In this document: positions 1 through 10,300 of the stretch, one piece after another
How positions within the stretch are numbered: position 1 is the stretch's first letter
Layout: every line of letters starts with the position of its first letter
Assembly: GCA_024711025.1 (NCBI GenBank)
Contig: JANJTP010000018.1
Span: 1-57,688, forward strand
Direction: 5' to 3'
Length of the DNA: 57,688 nucleotides
Source: Solirubrobacteraceae bacterium
GTDB taxonomy: Bacteria; Actinomycetota; Thermoleophilia; Solirubrobacterales; Solirubrobacteraceae
Translations under genes and position numbers: made by a program
Notes under the pieces: generated by a model
Seen by the model: only the letters and a program-made list of their open reading frames with translations
What the model was told of the DNA's origin: nothing
Database searches by the model: none

Positions 1-3000
1 TGTCATGGTGCGGCGGCGGCGAGATCAGGCCGACGCCCGGGGTCGAGTGGCGCACCTTGGCGATGGTCTCGTTGACCTTGTCGCCGGGCAGCTGGCCGCC
101 TTCGCCGGGCTTGGCACCCTGCGCCATCTTGATCTGCATCATGTCGGAGTTGACGAGATATTCCGTCGTCACGCCGAACCGGCCCGATGCCACCTGCTTG
201 ATGGCCGAGCGCTTGGAATCGCCGTTCGGCAGTGGCACGAAGCGTTCGGGATCCTCGCCACCCTCGCCGGTGTTCGACTTGCCGCCGATGCGGTTCATCG
301 CCACCGCCAGGGTGGTGTGCGCCTCGGTGGAGATCGAGCCGAGCGACATCGCGCCGGTCGCGAAGCGGCGCACGATCGAGCTCGCCGGCTCGACCTCCTC
401 GATCGGCACCGGCTCGAGGCCCTCGCGGAAGCGCAGCAGCCCGCGCAGCGTCGCGTGCCGCGCGGCGTCCTCGTCGACCTGCGCCGCGTACTGGAGATAG
501 GTCTCCCAGGAGCGCCCCCATGCCTCGGGCCCGGCGCCGTCACGCGAGATCGCGGCCGGTCCGGCGCCGTCCGGCGAGCCGCCCGGTGCGGGCCCGCCGC
601 CGTGCGCGCTCGCCGCGGGTCCGCCCTCGGCGCGAACCGCGTGCTGCAGCAGCGCGATCGTCTCGGGGTTCCACATGTGCCGCTCGCCGTCGCGTCGCCA
701 GGCGTAGACGCCGCCGTCCGGCAGCAGCTCGTCGGTGGTCCCCGGCCAGGCGCGGCCGTGGCGGTCGAGCGCCTCCCGCGCGAGCACGTCCAAGCCGATC
801 CCGCCGATCCGCGACGCGGTCCCGGTGAAGTGACGGTCCACGAGGTCGCGCTCGAGCCCGACGGCCTCGAAGATCTGCGCGCCGCAGTAGGACTGGATCG
901 TCGAGATCCCCATCTTCGAGATCGTCTTCAGCAGGCCCTTGCCCAGCGCCTTGACGACGTTGCGCCGCGCGGCCGCCGGATCGCGGACGTCGCCCAGACG
1001 GCCCTCCTCGGCGAGCTCTGCGGCGGTCTCGAGCAGGAGGTAGGGGTTGATCGCGCTGGCGCCGTAGCCGATCAGCGTCGCCATGTGATGGACCTCGCGC
1101 GGCTCGCCGGACTCGACGACGAGGCCGGTCCGCAGCCGGTTGCCCAGCCGCACGAGATGGTGGTGGACGGCGCCTACCGCGAGCAGCGAGGGGATCGGCG
1201 CGCGGTCGGGGCGCAGCCGGCGATCGGACAGGATGACGATGTTCGCGCCGGCCGCGATCGCGTCGTGTGCCTCGTCGCAGACCTCGGCGAGCCGGGCGCT
1301 CATGCCGTCCGGGCCATCGGCGATCGGCCAGGTGACGTCGATCGTGTGCGCGTGGAACAGCCCGCCCGGGACGTGCCGCAGCGTCTCGAGCTCCACCTCG
1401 CTGAGGATCGGCTGGTCCATCACGAGCTGGTGGGCATGCTCGGGCGTCTCGTCGAGCAGGTTGCCCTCGCTGCCGACGCCGGTTCCCAGCGACATGACGA
1501 TCGACTCGCGGATCGGGTCGATCGGCGGGTTCGTCACCTGCGCGAACAGCTGCTTGAAGTAGGCGAACAGCGACGGACGCTGGTCGGACAGGACGGCCAG
1601 CGCGGCGTCGTTGCCCATCGACCCGATCGGCTCCTCGCCGGCCCTCGCCATCGGCCCGATCAGGACCCGCAGGTCCTCCTGGCTGTAGCCGAAGGCCAGC
1701 CGGCGCTCGTGGGCCGCCGGCAGGTCGCCGCGTGCGAGCTGCGCGGGCCGCAGGTCCGAGAAGCGCACGCTGTTGGCGGCGAACCACGAGCCGTAGGGAC
1801 GCCGCGTCGAGACCTCGCGCTTGACCTCCTCGTCCTCGACGATCCGTCCCTGGTCGAGATCGACCAGGAAGATCTTGCCGGGCTGCAGGCGGCCCAGCCG
1901 CTCGATGTCGCCGGGCTCGATCGCGAGCATCCCGGTCTCGGAGCCGAGGATGACGTAGCCGTCCTTCGTCTGGACCCAGCGACCGGGACGCAGCCCGTTG
2001 CGATCGAGCGTCGCGCCGACGATCCGCCCGTTCGTGAAGCAGACGGCCGCCGGCCCGTCCCACGGCTCCATGAGGCAGGAGTGGTAGGCGTAGAAGCCGG
2101 CGAGCTCGGGGGGCAGGTCCTCGCGCCCCGCGTACGCCTCGGGGATCATCATCATCGCCGCGTGCGGCAGTGAGCGGCCGGCGAGCATCAGCAGCTCGAG
2201 GACGTTGTCGAACGTCGCCGAGTCCGAGCCGCCGGGACGGACGATCGGCATCACCTTCGGGAGGTCCTCGCCGAACAGCTCGCTGGCGAGCTGGCTCTCG
2301 CGGGCGCGCATCCAGTTGACGTTGCCCATCAGCGTGTTGATCTCGCCGTTGTGGGCGATCACGCGGAACGGATGGGCGAGCTCCCAGCTCGGGAACGTGT
2401 TCGTCGAGAAGCGCGAGTGCACGAGCGCCAGCGCGCTGGCGTAGCGCTCGTCGGCCAGGTCCGGGTAGAAGCCCCGGAGCTGACGGGAGATCAGCATCCC
2501 CTTGTAGATGATCGTGCGCGAGGAGAAGCTCGGCGCGTAGAAGTCGGGGCCGGCGGCCAGCTCGACGCTGCGCCGGATCACGTACAGCTTGCGCTCGAAG
2601 GCGTCCTGGTCCTGCTCGAAGGCCTCCCCGGCGGCGACGAAGACCTGGCGGATGCACGGCCGCGAGCCGTTCGCCGTCCGCCCCACGTGGCGCTCGTCGA
2701 TCGGCACGTCGCGCCAGCACACGATGCGCTGACCCTCGCGTGCGATGTGATGCTCGACGAGCCGCTCGATCTTGCGGCGCAGCTCCTCGTCGCGCGGCAG
2801 GAAGCAGACGCCGACCCCGTAGCGCCCGACGGCGGGCAGCGACGCCTCGAGCACGGCGCGGAAGAAGGCGTCGGGGAGCTGGGTGAGGATGCCGGCGCCG
2901 TCGCCGGTGGTGACGTCCGCGCCCTCGGCGCCGCGATGCTCGAGGTTGTCGAGCGCCTCGAGCGCGCGCTCGACCACGTCGTGGGCCGGCACGTCGTCGA

Positions 3001-3085
3001 GCTTGGCGACCATCGCGACGCCGCAGGCGTCGTGTTCGTAGCGTCGGTCGTAGAGGCCCTGAGGCCCTGGAGTCTTCACATTCAT
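1..3085 (-). CDS. gltB: Glutamate synthase, large (alpha) subunit, 3' end cut by window
   Basis: Large subunit of glutamate synthase: it releases ammonia from glutamine and channels it to 2-oxoglutarate, making two glutamates. About 1,028 codons are present and the reading frame runs off the left edge, so roughly the last third of a ~1,500-residue protein is missing. The ATG at 3085 opens MNVKTPGPQGLYD, and EHDACGVAM follows; Cys21 is the expected N-terminal nucleophile of the glutaminase domain after propeptide removal. Further family signatures are GGSDSATFDNVLELL, IGYGASAINPYL and SKMGISTIQSYCGAQIF, and GLISPPPHHD lies at the window edge in the FMN/Fe-S synthase domain. The partner gltD is not in the window; it may follow beyond the left edge. 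Confidence 0.95.
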   Translation of the reverse strand, partial: MNVKTPGPQGLYDRRYEHDACGVAMVAKLDDVPAHDVVERALEALDNLEHRGAEGADVTTGDGAGILTQLPDAFFRAVLEASLPAVGRYGVGVCFLPRDEELRRKIERLVEHHIAREGQRIVCWRDVPIDERHVGRTANGSRPCIRQVFVAAGEAFEQDQDAFERKLYVIRRSVELAAGPDFYAPSFSSRTIIYKGMLISRQLRGFYPDLADERYASALALVHSRFSTNTFPSWELAHPFRVIAHNGEINTLMGNVNWMRARESQLASELFGEDLPKVMPIVRPGGSDSATFDNVLELLMLAGRSLPHAAMMMIPEAYAGREDLPPELAGFYAYHSCLMEPWDGPAAVCFTNGRIVGATLDRNGLRPGRWVQTKDGYVILGSETGMLAIEPGDIERLGRLQPGKIFLVDLDQGRIVEDEEVKREVSTRRPYGSWFAANSVRFSDLRPAQLARGDLPAAHERRLAFGYSQEDLRVLIGPMARAGEEPIGSMGNDAALAVLSDQRPSLFAYFKQLFAQVTNPPIDPIRESIVMSLGTGVGSEGNLLDETPEHAHQLVMDQPILSEVELETLRHVPGGLFHAHTIDVTWPIADGPDGMSARLAEVCDEAHDAIAAGANIVILSDRRLRPDRAPIPSLLAVGAVHHHLVRLGNRLRTGLVVESGEPREVHHMATLIGYGASAINPYLLLETAAELAEEGRLGDVRDPAAARRNVVKALGKGLLKTISKMGISTIQSYCGAQIFEAVGLERDLVDRHFTGTASRIGGIGLDVLAREALDRHGRAWPGTTDELLPDGGVYAWRRDGERHMWNPETIALLQHAVRAEGGPAASAHGGGPAPGGSPDGAGPAAISRDGAGPEAWGRSWETYLQYAAQVDEDAARHATLRGLLRFREGLEPVPIEEVEPASSIVRRFATGAMSLGSISTEAHTTLAVAMNRIGGKSNTGEGGEDPERFVPLPNGDSKRSAIKQVASGRFGVTTEYLVNSDMMQIKMAQGAKPGEGGQLPGDKVNETIAKVRHSTPGVGLISPPPHHD

Positions 3086-3155
3086 GATGTATCGCGCCCC
3101 TCGCATCCCCCCGGTGGGCGGCGCCGTCGGCGCGCTCCGGTGCGAAGGGCCGGGA

Positions 3156-3161
3156 ATCTTA
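3156..3161 (-). promoter_or_regulatory. Possible -10 box for gltB
   Basis: On the minus strand the hexamer TAAGAT lies about 70 nt before the gltB start, inside the 219-bp gap between gltB and ku. No convincing -35 hexamer sits at the right distance. A weak purine run (GAGGGG) lies 11 nt before the ATG. Tentative. Confidence 0.3.
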
Positions 3162-3304
3162 CCGGCCCGCGGCGCGGCGACACGGCCCGGCCGCCGTGCG
3201 CCACCGCGCGCCCGGCGCCGTGAAGGGCGTCGACGGGCATCGGGGCGTGTGAGCGCCCAATTCTGACCGGGGCGGCGTGGGGCACCCGGTCACGGGCGAC
3301 GCGA

Positions 3305-4279
3305 TCAGCCGTGCTTGGGCTTCGTGGCGACCGCACGCTTGGGCTTCGCGACGGCCGCACGCTTCGGCTTCGCGGCGGCCGCGCGCTCGGGCTTCGGAGC
3401 GGTTGCGGGCTCCTGGCTCGGCGCCCCGCGCTCGCGACCCGCTGCGCGCCCCGCAGCGGGTTCCCGCCTGCGCTTGGCCGGCGCGGGCGCCTGCCGCTCG
3501 CGGACGGCGTCGAGGCTCGCCTTGAGGGCGCTCATCAGGTCGGGCACCGGCGTCGGCTGAGCCTCCGGCTCGACGATCACCTCGATCTCCTCGCCCTGCG
3601 CCTTGCGCTCGACCAGGTCGAGAACCCGCTCGCGGTAGTCGTCCCGGTAGCGCGACGGGTCCCAGTCGGTCGCCAGCGACTCGACGAGCTGCGCCGCGAC
3701 GTCGAGCTCGCGCTTGGTCGTCTTCGCCTCTACCGCCGCCGCCAGCTCCTCGAGGCCGGACGGATCGACGATCTCGTCGGCGAACAGCATCGTCGTCAGC
3801 TCCAGCGACTCGCCGGCGGGCCGCAGCACGACCATGTACTCCTTCGTGCGCAGGACGACGCGCGCGATCCCCGCGCGCCCGGTGGCGCGCATCGCCTCCA
3901 TGAGCAGGCGATAGGGCTTCGATCCGCCGGCGCCCGGCGCCACGTGATACGTCGCATCGAAGTAGATCGGGTCGATCGCCGCGGCATCGACGAAGTCCTC
4001 GATCTCTATCTGGTGGGTGCGCCGCGGGTCGAGCGCGTCCAGCTCCTCCTGCGTGATCACGACGTAGCGATCCGGGCTCAGCTCGTAGCCCTTCACGAGG
4101 CGCTCGTACGGCACCTCCTCGCCGGTGCGGCTGCTGACCCGCCGCTGCTGGATCCGCGCGTGATCCGCGCCGTCGAGCTGGTGGAAGCGCACGGTGCGCC
4201 TGCGCACGGCCGGATAGAGCTTGACGGGGATCGACACCAGGCCGAACGACAGCGTCCCAGACCAGATCGCGCGTGCCAT
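3305..4279 (-). CDS. ku: Non-homologous end-joining protein Ku
   Basis: Bacterial Ku, a homodimer that rings DNA ends and recruits the ligase LigD for end joining. The Ku core is clear: MARAIWSGTLSFGLVSIPVK at the N-terminus, then EVPYERLVKGYEL, the IEIEDFVD segment and KTTKRELDVAAQLVESL. The protein is 324 aa if it starts at the ATG at 4279; a GTG two codons upstream is also in frame. I prefer the ATG because a CATGCT hexamer ends 6 nt before it. The last ~70 residues are a Lys/Ala/Pro-rich tail with repeated KPKRA units, like the basic C-terminal extensions known in actinobacterial Ku proteins that add DNA binding. No ligD is present in this window. Confidence 0.95.
   Translation of the reverse strand: MARAIWSGTLSFGLVSIPVKLYPAVRRRTVRFHQLDGADHARIQQRRVSSRTGEEVPYERLVKGYELSPDRYVVITQEELDALDPRRTHQIEIEDFVDAAAIDPIYFDATYHVAPGAGGSKPYRLLMEAMRATGRAGIARVVLRTKEYMVVLRPAGESLELTTMLFADEIVDPSGLEELAAAVEAKTTKRELDVAAQLVESLATDWDPSRYRDDYRERVLDLVERKAQGEEIEVIVEPEAQPTPVPDLMSALKASLDAVRERQAPAPAKRRREPAAGRAAGRERGAPSQEPATAPKPERAAAAKPKRAAVAKPKRAVATKPKHG
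3308..3400 (-). repeat. 24-bp in-frame repeats encoding the Lys-rich Ku tail
   Basis: Four imperfect 24-bp units code for the eight-residue pattern (A)KPKRAAV at the end of Ku. The unit length is a multiple of three, so copy-number change would alter only the tail length. Confidence 0.7.
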
Positions 4280-4285
4280 GGGCAC

Positions 4286-4291
4286 AGCATG
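4286..4291 (-). promoter_or_regulatory. Possible -10 box (CATGCT) of a leaderless ku transcript
   Basis: CATGCT on the minus strand ends 6 nt before the ATG at 4279, the spacing seen at many transcript-leading genes in this window. The first base departs from TAnnnT, so this is weaker than the others. Confidence 0.35.
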
Positions 4292-4369
4292 ACCGCTCCG
4301 GCGCCGCTCGCAACCACGCAGGTGGCGTTGCGCGGTCGCCCGCCACGGCCGCGGGGCGCGTCGGGGCCG

Positions 4370-5737
4370 CTATCCGGCGAGGATGCGCTCGACCGCCTCG
4401 GTGACGTGGGCCTCGTGCGTCCTGTGCGCGAGCACGCAGATCCGGATGTGGAAGCGGTCGCGGATGCTGGTGCTCGTCAGCAGGATGCGGCCCTCCGCGC
4501 GGATCTCGTCGAACAGCGCCCGCGTCGCGTCATCGCCGGCCTTCAGCCGCAGCGCGAGCGTGCTCAGCGGCGGCCGCCACGGGATATCGATACGGGGGTC
4601 GGCGGCGAGCCGCTCGTAGGCGAGCTCGGCGAGGTCCAGCTTCTCGTCGAGCGCGTCGCGGAACGCCTGGACGCCGTGCAGCCGCAGCGGCAGCCACATG
4701 CGCAGGCCTCGAGGGTCCCGCGTCAGCTCGATGCCGCGGTCGGAGTAGTCCGGCAGCCCGCTGAGCTGGTCGATGTCCTGGAGGTACGGAGCGTCGTGCC
4801 GGTGGGCGGCCGAGAGAACGCTCGCGTCCCGCACCAGCAGCGCGCCGACCCCGTAGGGCATGAACAGGCCCTTGTGCGGATCGAGCACGATCGAGTCCGC
4901 CTGCGTCACCCCGCGCAGCCGCTCGCAGCCGCGAGCGGTGAGCTGGAACGCGCCGCCGTAGGCTCCGTCGACGTGGAACCAGGCCCCCTCGCGCCTGGCC
5001 AGGTCGGACAGCGCCTCCAGGGGGTCGACCGCCCCCGTGTCCGTCGTGCCGGCGTTGCCGACGATCATGAACGGACGAAGCCCCTGTGCGCGGTCCTCGC
5101 GGAGCATGCGGTCGAGGGCGGCGGGATCGATCCGCAGGTCGTCGTCGACCGGAACCGTCCGCACGGCGGACGGCGGCAGCCCGGCGACGTGCGCGCTCTT
5201 GGCGACGCACAGGTGCGTGTGCTCGCTCACGTAGATGGTCCCTGACGCGATGTCGCCGCCCAGCAGCGCGTCTCGCGCGGCGACGACGGCCGACAGCGTG
5301 GCGCCGGACCCGCCCGCCGTCAGCAGCCCGCCCGCGCCCCGCGGCAGGTCGAACTCGTCGCACAGCCAGCGCAGGACGCTCTCCTCGAGCGCCACCATCC
5401 CCGGCGTCAGGTCCGCGACGGCGGTGTAGCGATTCACCGCAAGCGCGATCAGCTGCCCCAGCGCGGACGTCGGCAGCCCGCCGGCCGGGATGTAGCCGAA
5501 GTGGCGCGGACCGGCGCTCTCGATCCCCGAGTCGGTCGCCCGCCCGATCGTCGGCAGCAGCTCCCCGAGCCCCGTCGGATCGTCGACCAGCCTCAAGTCG
5601 TCGAGCAGCCGCTCGTCGATCTCGCCGGGGTACACCGCAGGCCGCTCGGCCAGCTGGTCGTCGAACGAGGCGACGAAGTCGACGACGGCCTCTCCCAGAG
5701 CGCGCAGCTCGGCGCCGGTCGGTTCAAGGGAGTTCAT
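4370..5737 (-). CDS. Pyridoxal-dependent (group II) amino acid decarboxylase
   Basis: PLP enzyme of the aromatic-L-amino-acid/glutamate/tyrosine decarboxylase family, which removes the alpha-carboxyl group of an amino acid. It is 455 aa from the ATG at 5737 (MNSLEPTGAELRALGEAVVD); a longer in-frame reading exists upstream but is rich in chance residues. Key family features: the PLP-lysine in DPHKGLFMPYG (Lys289), the aspartate that pairs with the pyridine nitrogen in HVDGAYGG (Asp257), the TAGGSGATLSA phosphate-binding stretch near 140-150, and the GPRHFGYIP segment near residue 80. The substrate cannot be told from sequence alone. It stands alone, divergent from the next gene, and no transporter or antiporter gene accompanies it. 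Confidence 0.85.
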   Translation of the reverse strand: MNSLEPTGAELRALGEAVVDFVASFDDQLAERPAVYPGEIDERLLDDLRLVDDPTGLGELLPTIGRATDSGIESAGPRHFGYIPAGGLPTSALGQLIALAVNRYTAVADLTPGMVALEESVLRWLCDEFDLPRGAGGLLTAGGSGATLSAVVAARDALLGGDIASGTIYVSEHTHLCVAKSAHVAGLPPSAVRTVPVDDDLRIDPAALDRMLREDRAQGLRPFMIVGNAGTTDTGAVDPLEALSDLARREGAWFHVDGAYGGAFQLTARGCERLRGVTQADSIVLDPHKGLFMPYGVGALLVRDASVLSAAHRHDAPYLQDIDQLSGLPDYSDRGIELTRDPRGLRMWLPLRLHGVQAFRDALDEKLDLAELAYERLAADPRIDIPWRPPLSTLALRLKAGDDATRALFDEIRAEGRILLTSTSIRDRFHIRICVLAHRTHEAHVTEAVERILAG

Positions 5738-5889
5738 GTGTGCCTGCCTGGACGTGGTGGAAAGGGTTCGCAGCGCCGGTCGCGTTGCACCGCGCGCTCC
5801 ACCGCGCAATGAATGGCCTGGCCGCAAGCTGAAGACTGCCTGCCGAACGGTACCGGGCGCGGAGGTCGACGCACCGTCCGCGATCGGAG

Positions 5890-6453
5890 ATGATCACCGA
5901 GGTGTCGCCGCGTCACCGCCAGAGGACGCCCGCTCGCGGGGCGGCGCGCCCACCGGGCAGGGGGCTCCCCGGCGAGAGCGAGGGCGAGCGCACCCAGCGC
6001 CAGCTCATCGAGCTGCTCAACGAGATCCGGGTCGCGATGCCCGGCGTCCAGGTCCTGTTCGCTTTCCTGCTCGCCGTCCCGTTCCAGGCGCGCTTCGGCC
6101 GGGCGGACGCGATCGACCGGACGCTGTTCGCAATCTCGCTCGTCTCCGCGGCGGTCGCCGTCGCCTGCTTCATCGCGTCGACGGCCGCGCACCGGGTGCT
6201 GTTCCACCACCGCCAGCGCGACTACATCATCCGCCTCGGCAGTCGGCTGCTGCTGGCGGGGCTGGTCGGGCTGGCGCTCGCGATGAGCTTCGCCGTCGCA
6301 CTGGTCCTCGGCTTCATCTACGGCCACCGCACCGGCTGGCTCGCACTGGCGCTTGGCATCGCGCTGTTCGGCGCGATGTGGTTCGTCGCCCCGGCGATCC
6401 GCATGCGGCGGGCCTCGGGCTGGGAGGAGTCGCGCGCGCGGGCCGAAGGCTGA
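5890..6453 (+). CDS. DUF6328-like four-helix membrane protein
   Basis: 187-aa protein with a variable basic N-terminus followed by a soluble helix (GERTQRQLIELLNEIRVAM) and four predicted membrane segments: around 57-70 (VLFAFLLAVPF), 80-103, 120-141 and 145-165. The order 'helix then PGVQVLFAFLLAVPFQARF' is what I associate with the DUF6328 family of uncharacterised actinobacterial membrane proteins. Function is unknown. The exact start is unsure: neither a good ribosome site nor a -10 box lies just upstream, and a GTG four codons further in is possible. A hairpin downstream probably ends its transcript. Confidence 0.75.
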   Translation: MITEVSPRHRQRTPARGAARPPGRGLPGESEGERTQRQLIELLNEIRVAMPGVQVLFAFLLAVPFQARFGRADAIDRTLFAISLVSAAVAVACFIASTAAHRVLFHHRQRDYIIRLGSRLLLAGLVGLALAMSFAVALVLGFIYGHRTGWLALALGIALFGAMWFVAPAIRMRRASGWEESRARAEG

Positions 6454-6482
6454 CCGAGCGCTCCGCGGCCGGCGGCAGGGTG

Positions 6483-6506
6483 CCCGTGGACGCGGCGCGC
6501 CACGGG
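6483..6506 (+). terminator. Hairpin after the DUF6328-like gene
   Basis: Perfect 7-bp stem CCCGTGG / CCACGGG with a 10-nt G+C-rich loop, 30 nt after the stop codon. There is no T-tract, as is usual in high-G+C actinobacteria. Confidence 0.5.
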
Positions 6507-6608
6507 TGGTATCCCTTGCCGCGCCGGCAACCGGCCGGCGCCATCTGCGACCGCAGGCGGCCGGGCAGTCCGGGCCACCGGCGCGTCGCTCGATCGGGGA
6601 GCGATCGC

Positions 6609-7265
6609 ATGAGGATCGGAGTACTGGGCACGGGGATAGTCGGCATGGCGATCGCCGACAGGCTCGTCGGGCTCGGCCACGAGGTGACGATGGGCTCGCG
6701 ATCGGCCGACAACCCCGATGCCGCGCACTGGGCACGCTCCGCCGGCGAGCGCGCCGGCCACGGCACCTTCGCCGACGCCGCGGAAGCCGGTGAGCTGCTG
6801 TTCAACTGCACGGCCGGCACGGGATCGCTCGACGCGCTGCGCTCCGCCGGAGCGGAGCTCGTCGCCGGCAAGATTCTGGTCGACGTCGCGAACCCGCTGG
6901 ACTTCACCGGCAGCATGCCGCCGTCGCTGCTGGTCTCGAACACCGACAGCCTCGGCGAGCAGATCCAGCGTGCCTTTCCCGAGGCCCGGGTCGTCAAGGC
7001 GCTGAACACGATGCGCTGCCAGATCATGGTCGATCCGGGGAGGGTTCCCGGCGCGCACGACGTCTTCGTCTGCGGCGACGACGCCGCCGCGAAACGGCAG
7101 GTGCGGGAGATGCTGACGACGTTCGGCTGGCCGGATGAGTCGATCGTCGACCTCGGCGGCATCGGCTCGGCGCGCGGGACCGAGGCGTACCTGCTGCTGT
7201 GGCTGCGTCTCTGGGGCGCCCTCGGCAGTCGCGACTTCAACATCCACGTCGCCCAGGCGCCGTAG
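6609..7265 (+). CDS. NADPH-dependent F420 reductase-type oxidoreductase
   Basis: 218-aa protein of the NADP oxidoreductase, coenzyme F420-dependent family. The N-terminal Rossmann motif GVLGTGIVGMAIADRLVGLGH binds the nucleotide, and MGSRSADNP follows at the end of the second strand, where this family recognises the NADP 2'-phosphate. VVKALNTMRCQIM and DLGGIGSARGTEAYLLLWL are family signatures of the remaining domain. The start ATG at 6609 has a good ribosome site, GGGGAG seven bases upstream. Whether the partner cofactor is F420 or another acceptor is not shown by the sequence; F420 is common in actinobacteria. Confidence 0.85.
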   Translation: MRIGVLGTGIVGMAIADRLVGLGHEVTMGSRSADNPDAAHWARSAGERAGHGTFADAAEAGELLFNCTAGTGSLDALRSAGAELVAGKILVDVANPLDFTGSMPPSLLVSNTDSLGEQIQRAFPEARVVKALNTMRCQIMVDPGRVPGAHDVFVCGDDAAAKRQVREMLTTFGWPDESIVDLGGIGSARGTEAYLLLWLRLWGALGSRDFNIHVAQAP

Positions 7266-7371
7266 GTCTCCGGACCGGCTGCCCGGGCGTCCGGACGCGG
7301 ACACCTCGGCGGGGCATGCGCGCATTCGAAGGCCGACCGGCTCGCCCGTCGCCCGTGCGGAGGGCGGCCGC

Positions 7372-10300
7372 TCAGGAGCCGCGAGCGGAGCTCTCCGCGT
7401 CGCCCGCCGCATGCTCCGGGGCGAGCCGAGCGAGCCCGCCGCGCGCGATCTCCTCGTCCGTCCACGAGCACAGCCCGCCGCGCCCGGGGCACTCGGCGCA
7501 CAGCGCCGGGGACGGGCTGTCCGTGACGGCGGCCTCGCCGGCGAGCAGCGGAGCGGCGGCCTCCAGCAGCGCCGCACGCAGGCGCGACTCGTCGGTACGC
7601 GCGAACGACGCGCTGACGGGCTCGTCGGGTCGCCCCAGATACAGGTGGACGACCTCGACGCGCTCGTGGCCGGCGGCGAGCGCGGCGAGCGCGTAGGCCG
7701 CCCGCTGCAGCCCGTAGTCGCGCTCGACGCGAGCGGCGAGATCCTCGTCCGCGCCGATGGCGTCCGTCTTGTGGTCGACGACGAGCGCCGTCCCGTCCTG
7801 CTCGCCGGCGAGCAGGTCGATCGACCCGACCAGGAGCGGCATGGCCGGATCGTCCGGCTCGAGCGCCACAGTGAAGCGGACCTCGCGATCGACGCCGGCG
7901 GCCGCGGCGGCGCGCGCCCCCGTGGCGCTCGAGAGGAACGCCGCGACGTATGCCTTCTGCGCCGCCACGTCGACCTCGCCGCGCGGGATGTCGCAGGCGT
8001 CGGCGGTCAGCAGGATCTCCGACTCGTCCGGGGGCTCGGCCCCCGGGTGGAGCGCGACCCGCTCGAGCAGCGCGTGGGTGAGCGTGCCGCGCCGGCGCGC
8101 GCTCCCGGAGGGCGCCGGCCGCTCCATCGCCGGATCCCACGACTCGCGCGACGGGAGCCTCAGGACGCGCCGCAGGTACCAGCCGTAGCCGCAGCTCGCG
8201 TGCTCGTCGAGCGACGAGTAGCTCAGCGTCGGCGGCACCGGGATCGCGCCCGCGGCAGCTTCGGGCGACCCACGCCGCGGGAAGCCCTTGCCTGAGCTCG
8301 CCGGCTCCGGCCGTGCCGGGCCCACGTCGCGACCCACATGCCGCGGCTCCGTGCCCGCGAGCCCCTCGCGCCGCGACGACCCGGCCGGCGCCGAGGCGTC
8401 GTCCGAGGGCCGCGCCGCACGGATCGCGCCCCCGCCCGGAGCCGGCGGCCGGAGCACCGAGCCGAACGTCCGCGGAGCGCTCACCGCCAGGCGCAGCGGA
8501 GCACACCACTTCCCGCGGGCAACCGTCAGCGTCTCGTCCCCGACGTCCGCGATGCGCTCAAGCGCATCCGTTCCGCGCAGCAGGCACGGCACCATCCAGC
8601 GCAGCGGCGCCACCGCCTTCTCGAGCGGCTCCGGCCAGCTGCTCGCAGCGACGTTCGTGATCCCGGAGAGCACGAGCCGCCGCCGCGCACGCGTCACCGC
8701 CACGTGCACGATGCGCGCCTCCTCGGCTCGCTCACGGGTCTTGCGGCGCTCGTCGAGGTCGTCGTAATCGAACGCCTTCCACTCGTGGCGATCGAGCGTC
8801 GTGACTTTCAGCCCGGCACGGCCGCCGTCGACGAGCAGCCGCCGTGCGCCGTTGACGGGCCCGCGCCCGAGGTCGGCGAACACGACGACGTCGAACTCGA
8901 GGCCCTTCGCGCCATGGACGGTCATCAGCCGGATCGCGTCGGTCTCGCCGACGTCGATCGACGCGTCGGAGGTCACAGCGCCGGCCTCCAGCTCGGCCTG
9001 CGCGTGATCGACGAGCGCGCGCACGTCTCCGCCGCGGTCGGCGGCGAAGCCGTGGGCCAGGCGGACGAGCTTTCGCGCGTTCGCCAGCCGGCGCACGCCA
9101 CCCGGGCGGCGCAGCAGCGCCTCGTCGTAGCGCAGCTCGCGCATGACGCGCTCGAGCAGCGGCCCCGGGCCCAGCCGGGCCGCCTCCGCCCGGTCGCGAT
9201 CGACGATCGCGACGTACCGGGCCAGCAGCCCTCGCTGCGCCGGCGGGACCGCGACCGCGGCCTCGCCGGCGGCCAGGCGTGTCGCCGCCGCCCAGGCGCG
9301 GGCGTCTCCTCCCCCGCGACCCACCCGCCGACGCTCGAGCGCGATCAGCGCCATCGTGTCGCGAGAGACGCCCGCGAGCGCCCGCAGGGCGGCGAACAGC
9401 GCCTCCTCGTCCGTCGGGTTCGCGACGGTGCGCAGGTGCGCGACGAGGTCGAGCACCTCCAGGCGCTCCCACCAGCCGCGACCCTGGGCGGCGACGGCCG
9501 ACAGCCCGACTCGTCCGAGCGCCCGCTCGAGCAGGCCCAGCTTCGCTCCGGCGCGGACGAGCACGGCGATCTCGTTCGGCGCCGCCTCGCCCGCGTCGAC
9601 GATCTCCCTCACGCGCTGCGCGACGAGCGCAGCCTCCGCCGCGTCGGTCGGGCTCGTCTGCGACGGCAGGCCTGCGAGCAGCGGCTCGAGCTGCTCCGCC
9701 GAGGCGCCGCTCCAGCTCTCGTCCGTGATCAGCAGCTCGACGCGCGCCGCCGGCGCGGCGGCGCCGGGTTCGGCGGCGCTTGGTTCGGCGGCGCTTGGCT
9801 CGGCGGCGCCCGACGCGGCGGCGCTTGGCTCGGCGGCGCTTGGCTCGGCGGGCGACCCCTCGCCGGGAGCCAGCAGCGGGATGTGCTCGCCCGGCCCGTG
9901 GACGTCACCCAGGGCCGCGTTGATCACGTCGAGGATCGCCGCGTGCGAGCGGAAGTTGGTCGTCAGGCTTGCCGTGCCGTCGTCGTCGGCGAGCTCGTCG
10001 CGAACGTCGCGGAAGACCTCCACGTCGGCGTGGCGGAAGCCGTAGATCGACTGCAGCGCGTCGCCGACCATGAAGCGGTCGGCGAGGCCCAGGGCGTCGA
10101 AGAGCCGCAGCTGCAGCCGGTTGCTGTCCTGGAACTCGTCGACGAGCAGCCGCCGCAACCGCCGCCGGTAGCCGGCCGCCACGGCCGGCTGCCCCTCGAG
10201 CAGCCGCGTGGCCCGCAGCGCCAGGTCGGCGAAGTCGAGCGCTCCGGCATTGCGCTTGGCATGCTCGTAGCCCTCGCCGTAGCGACGCAGCAGGTCGTCG

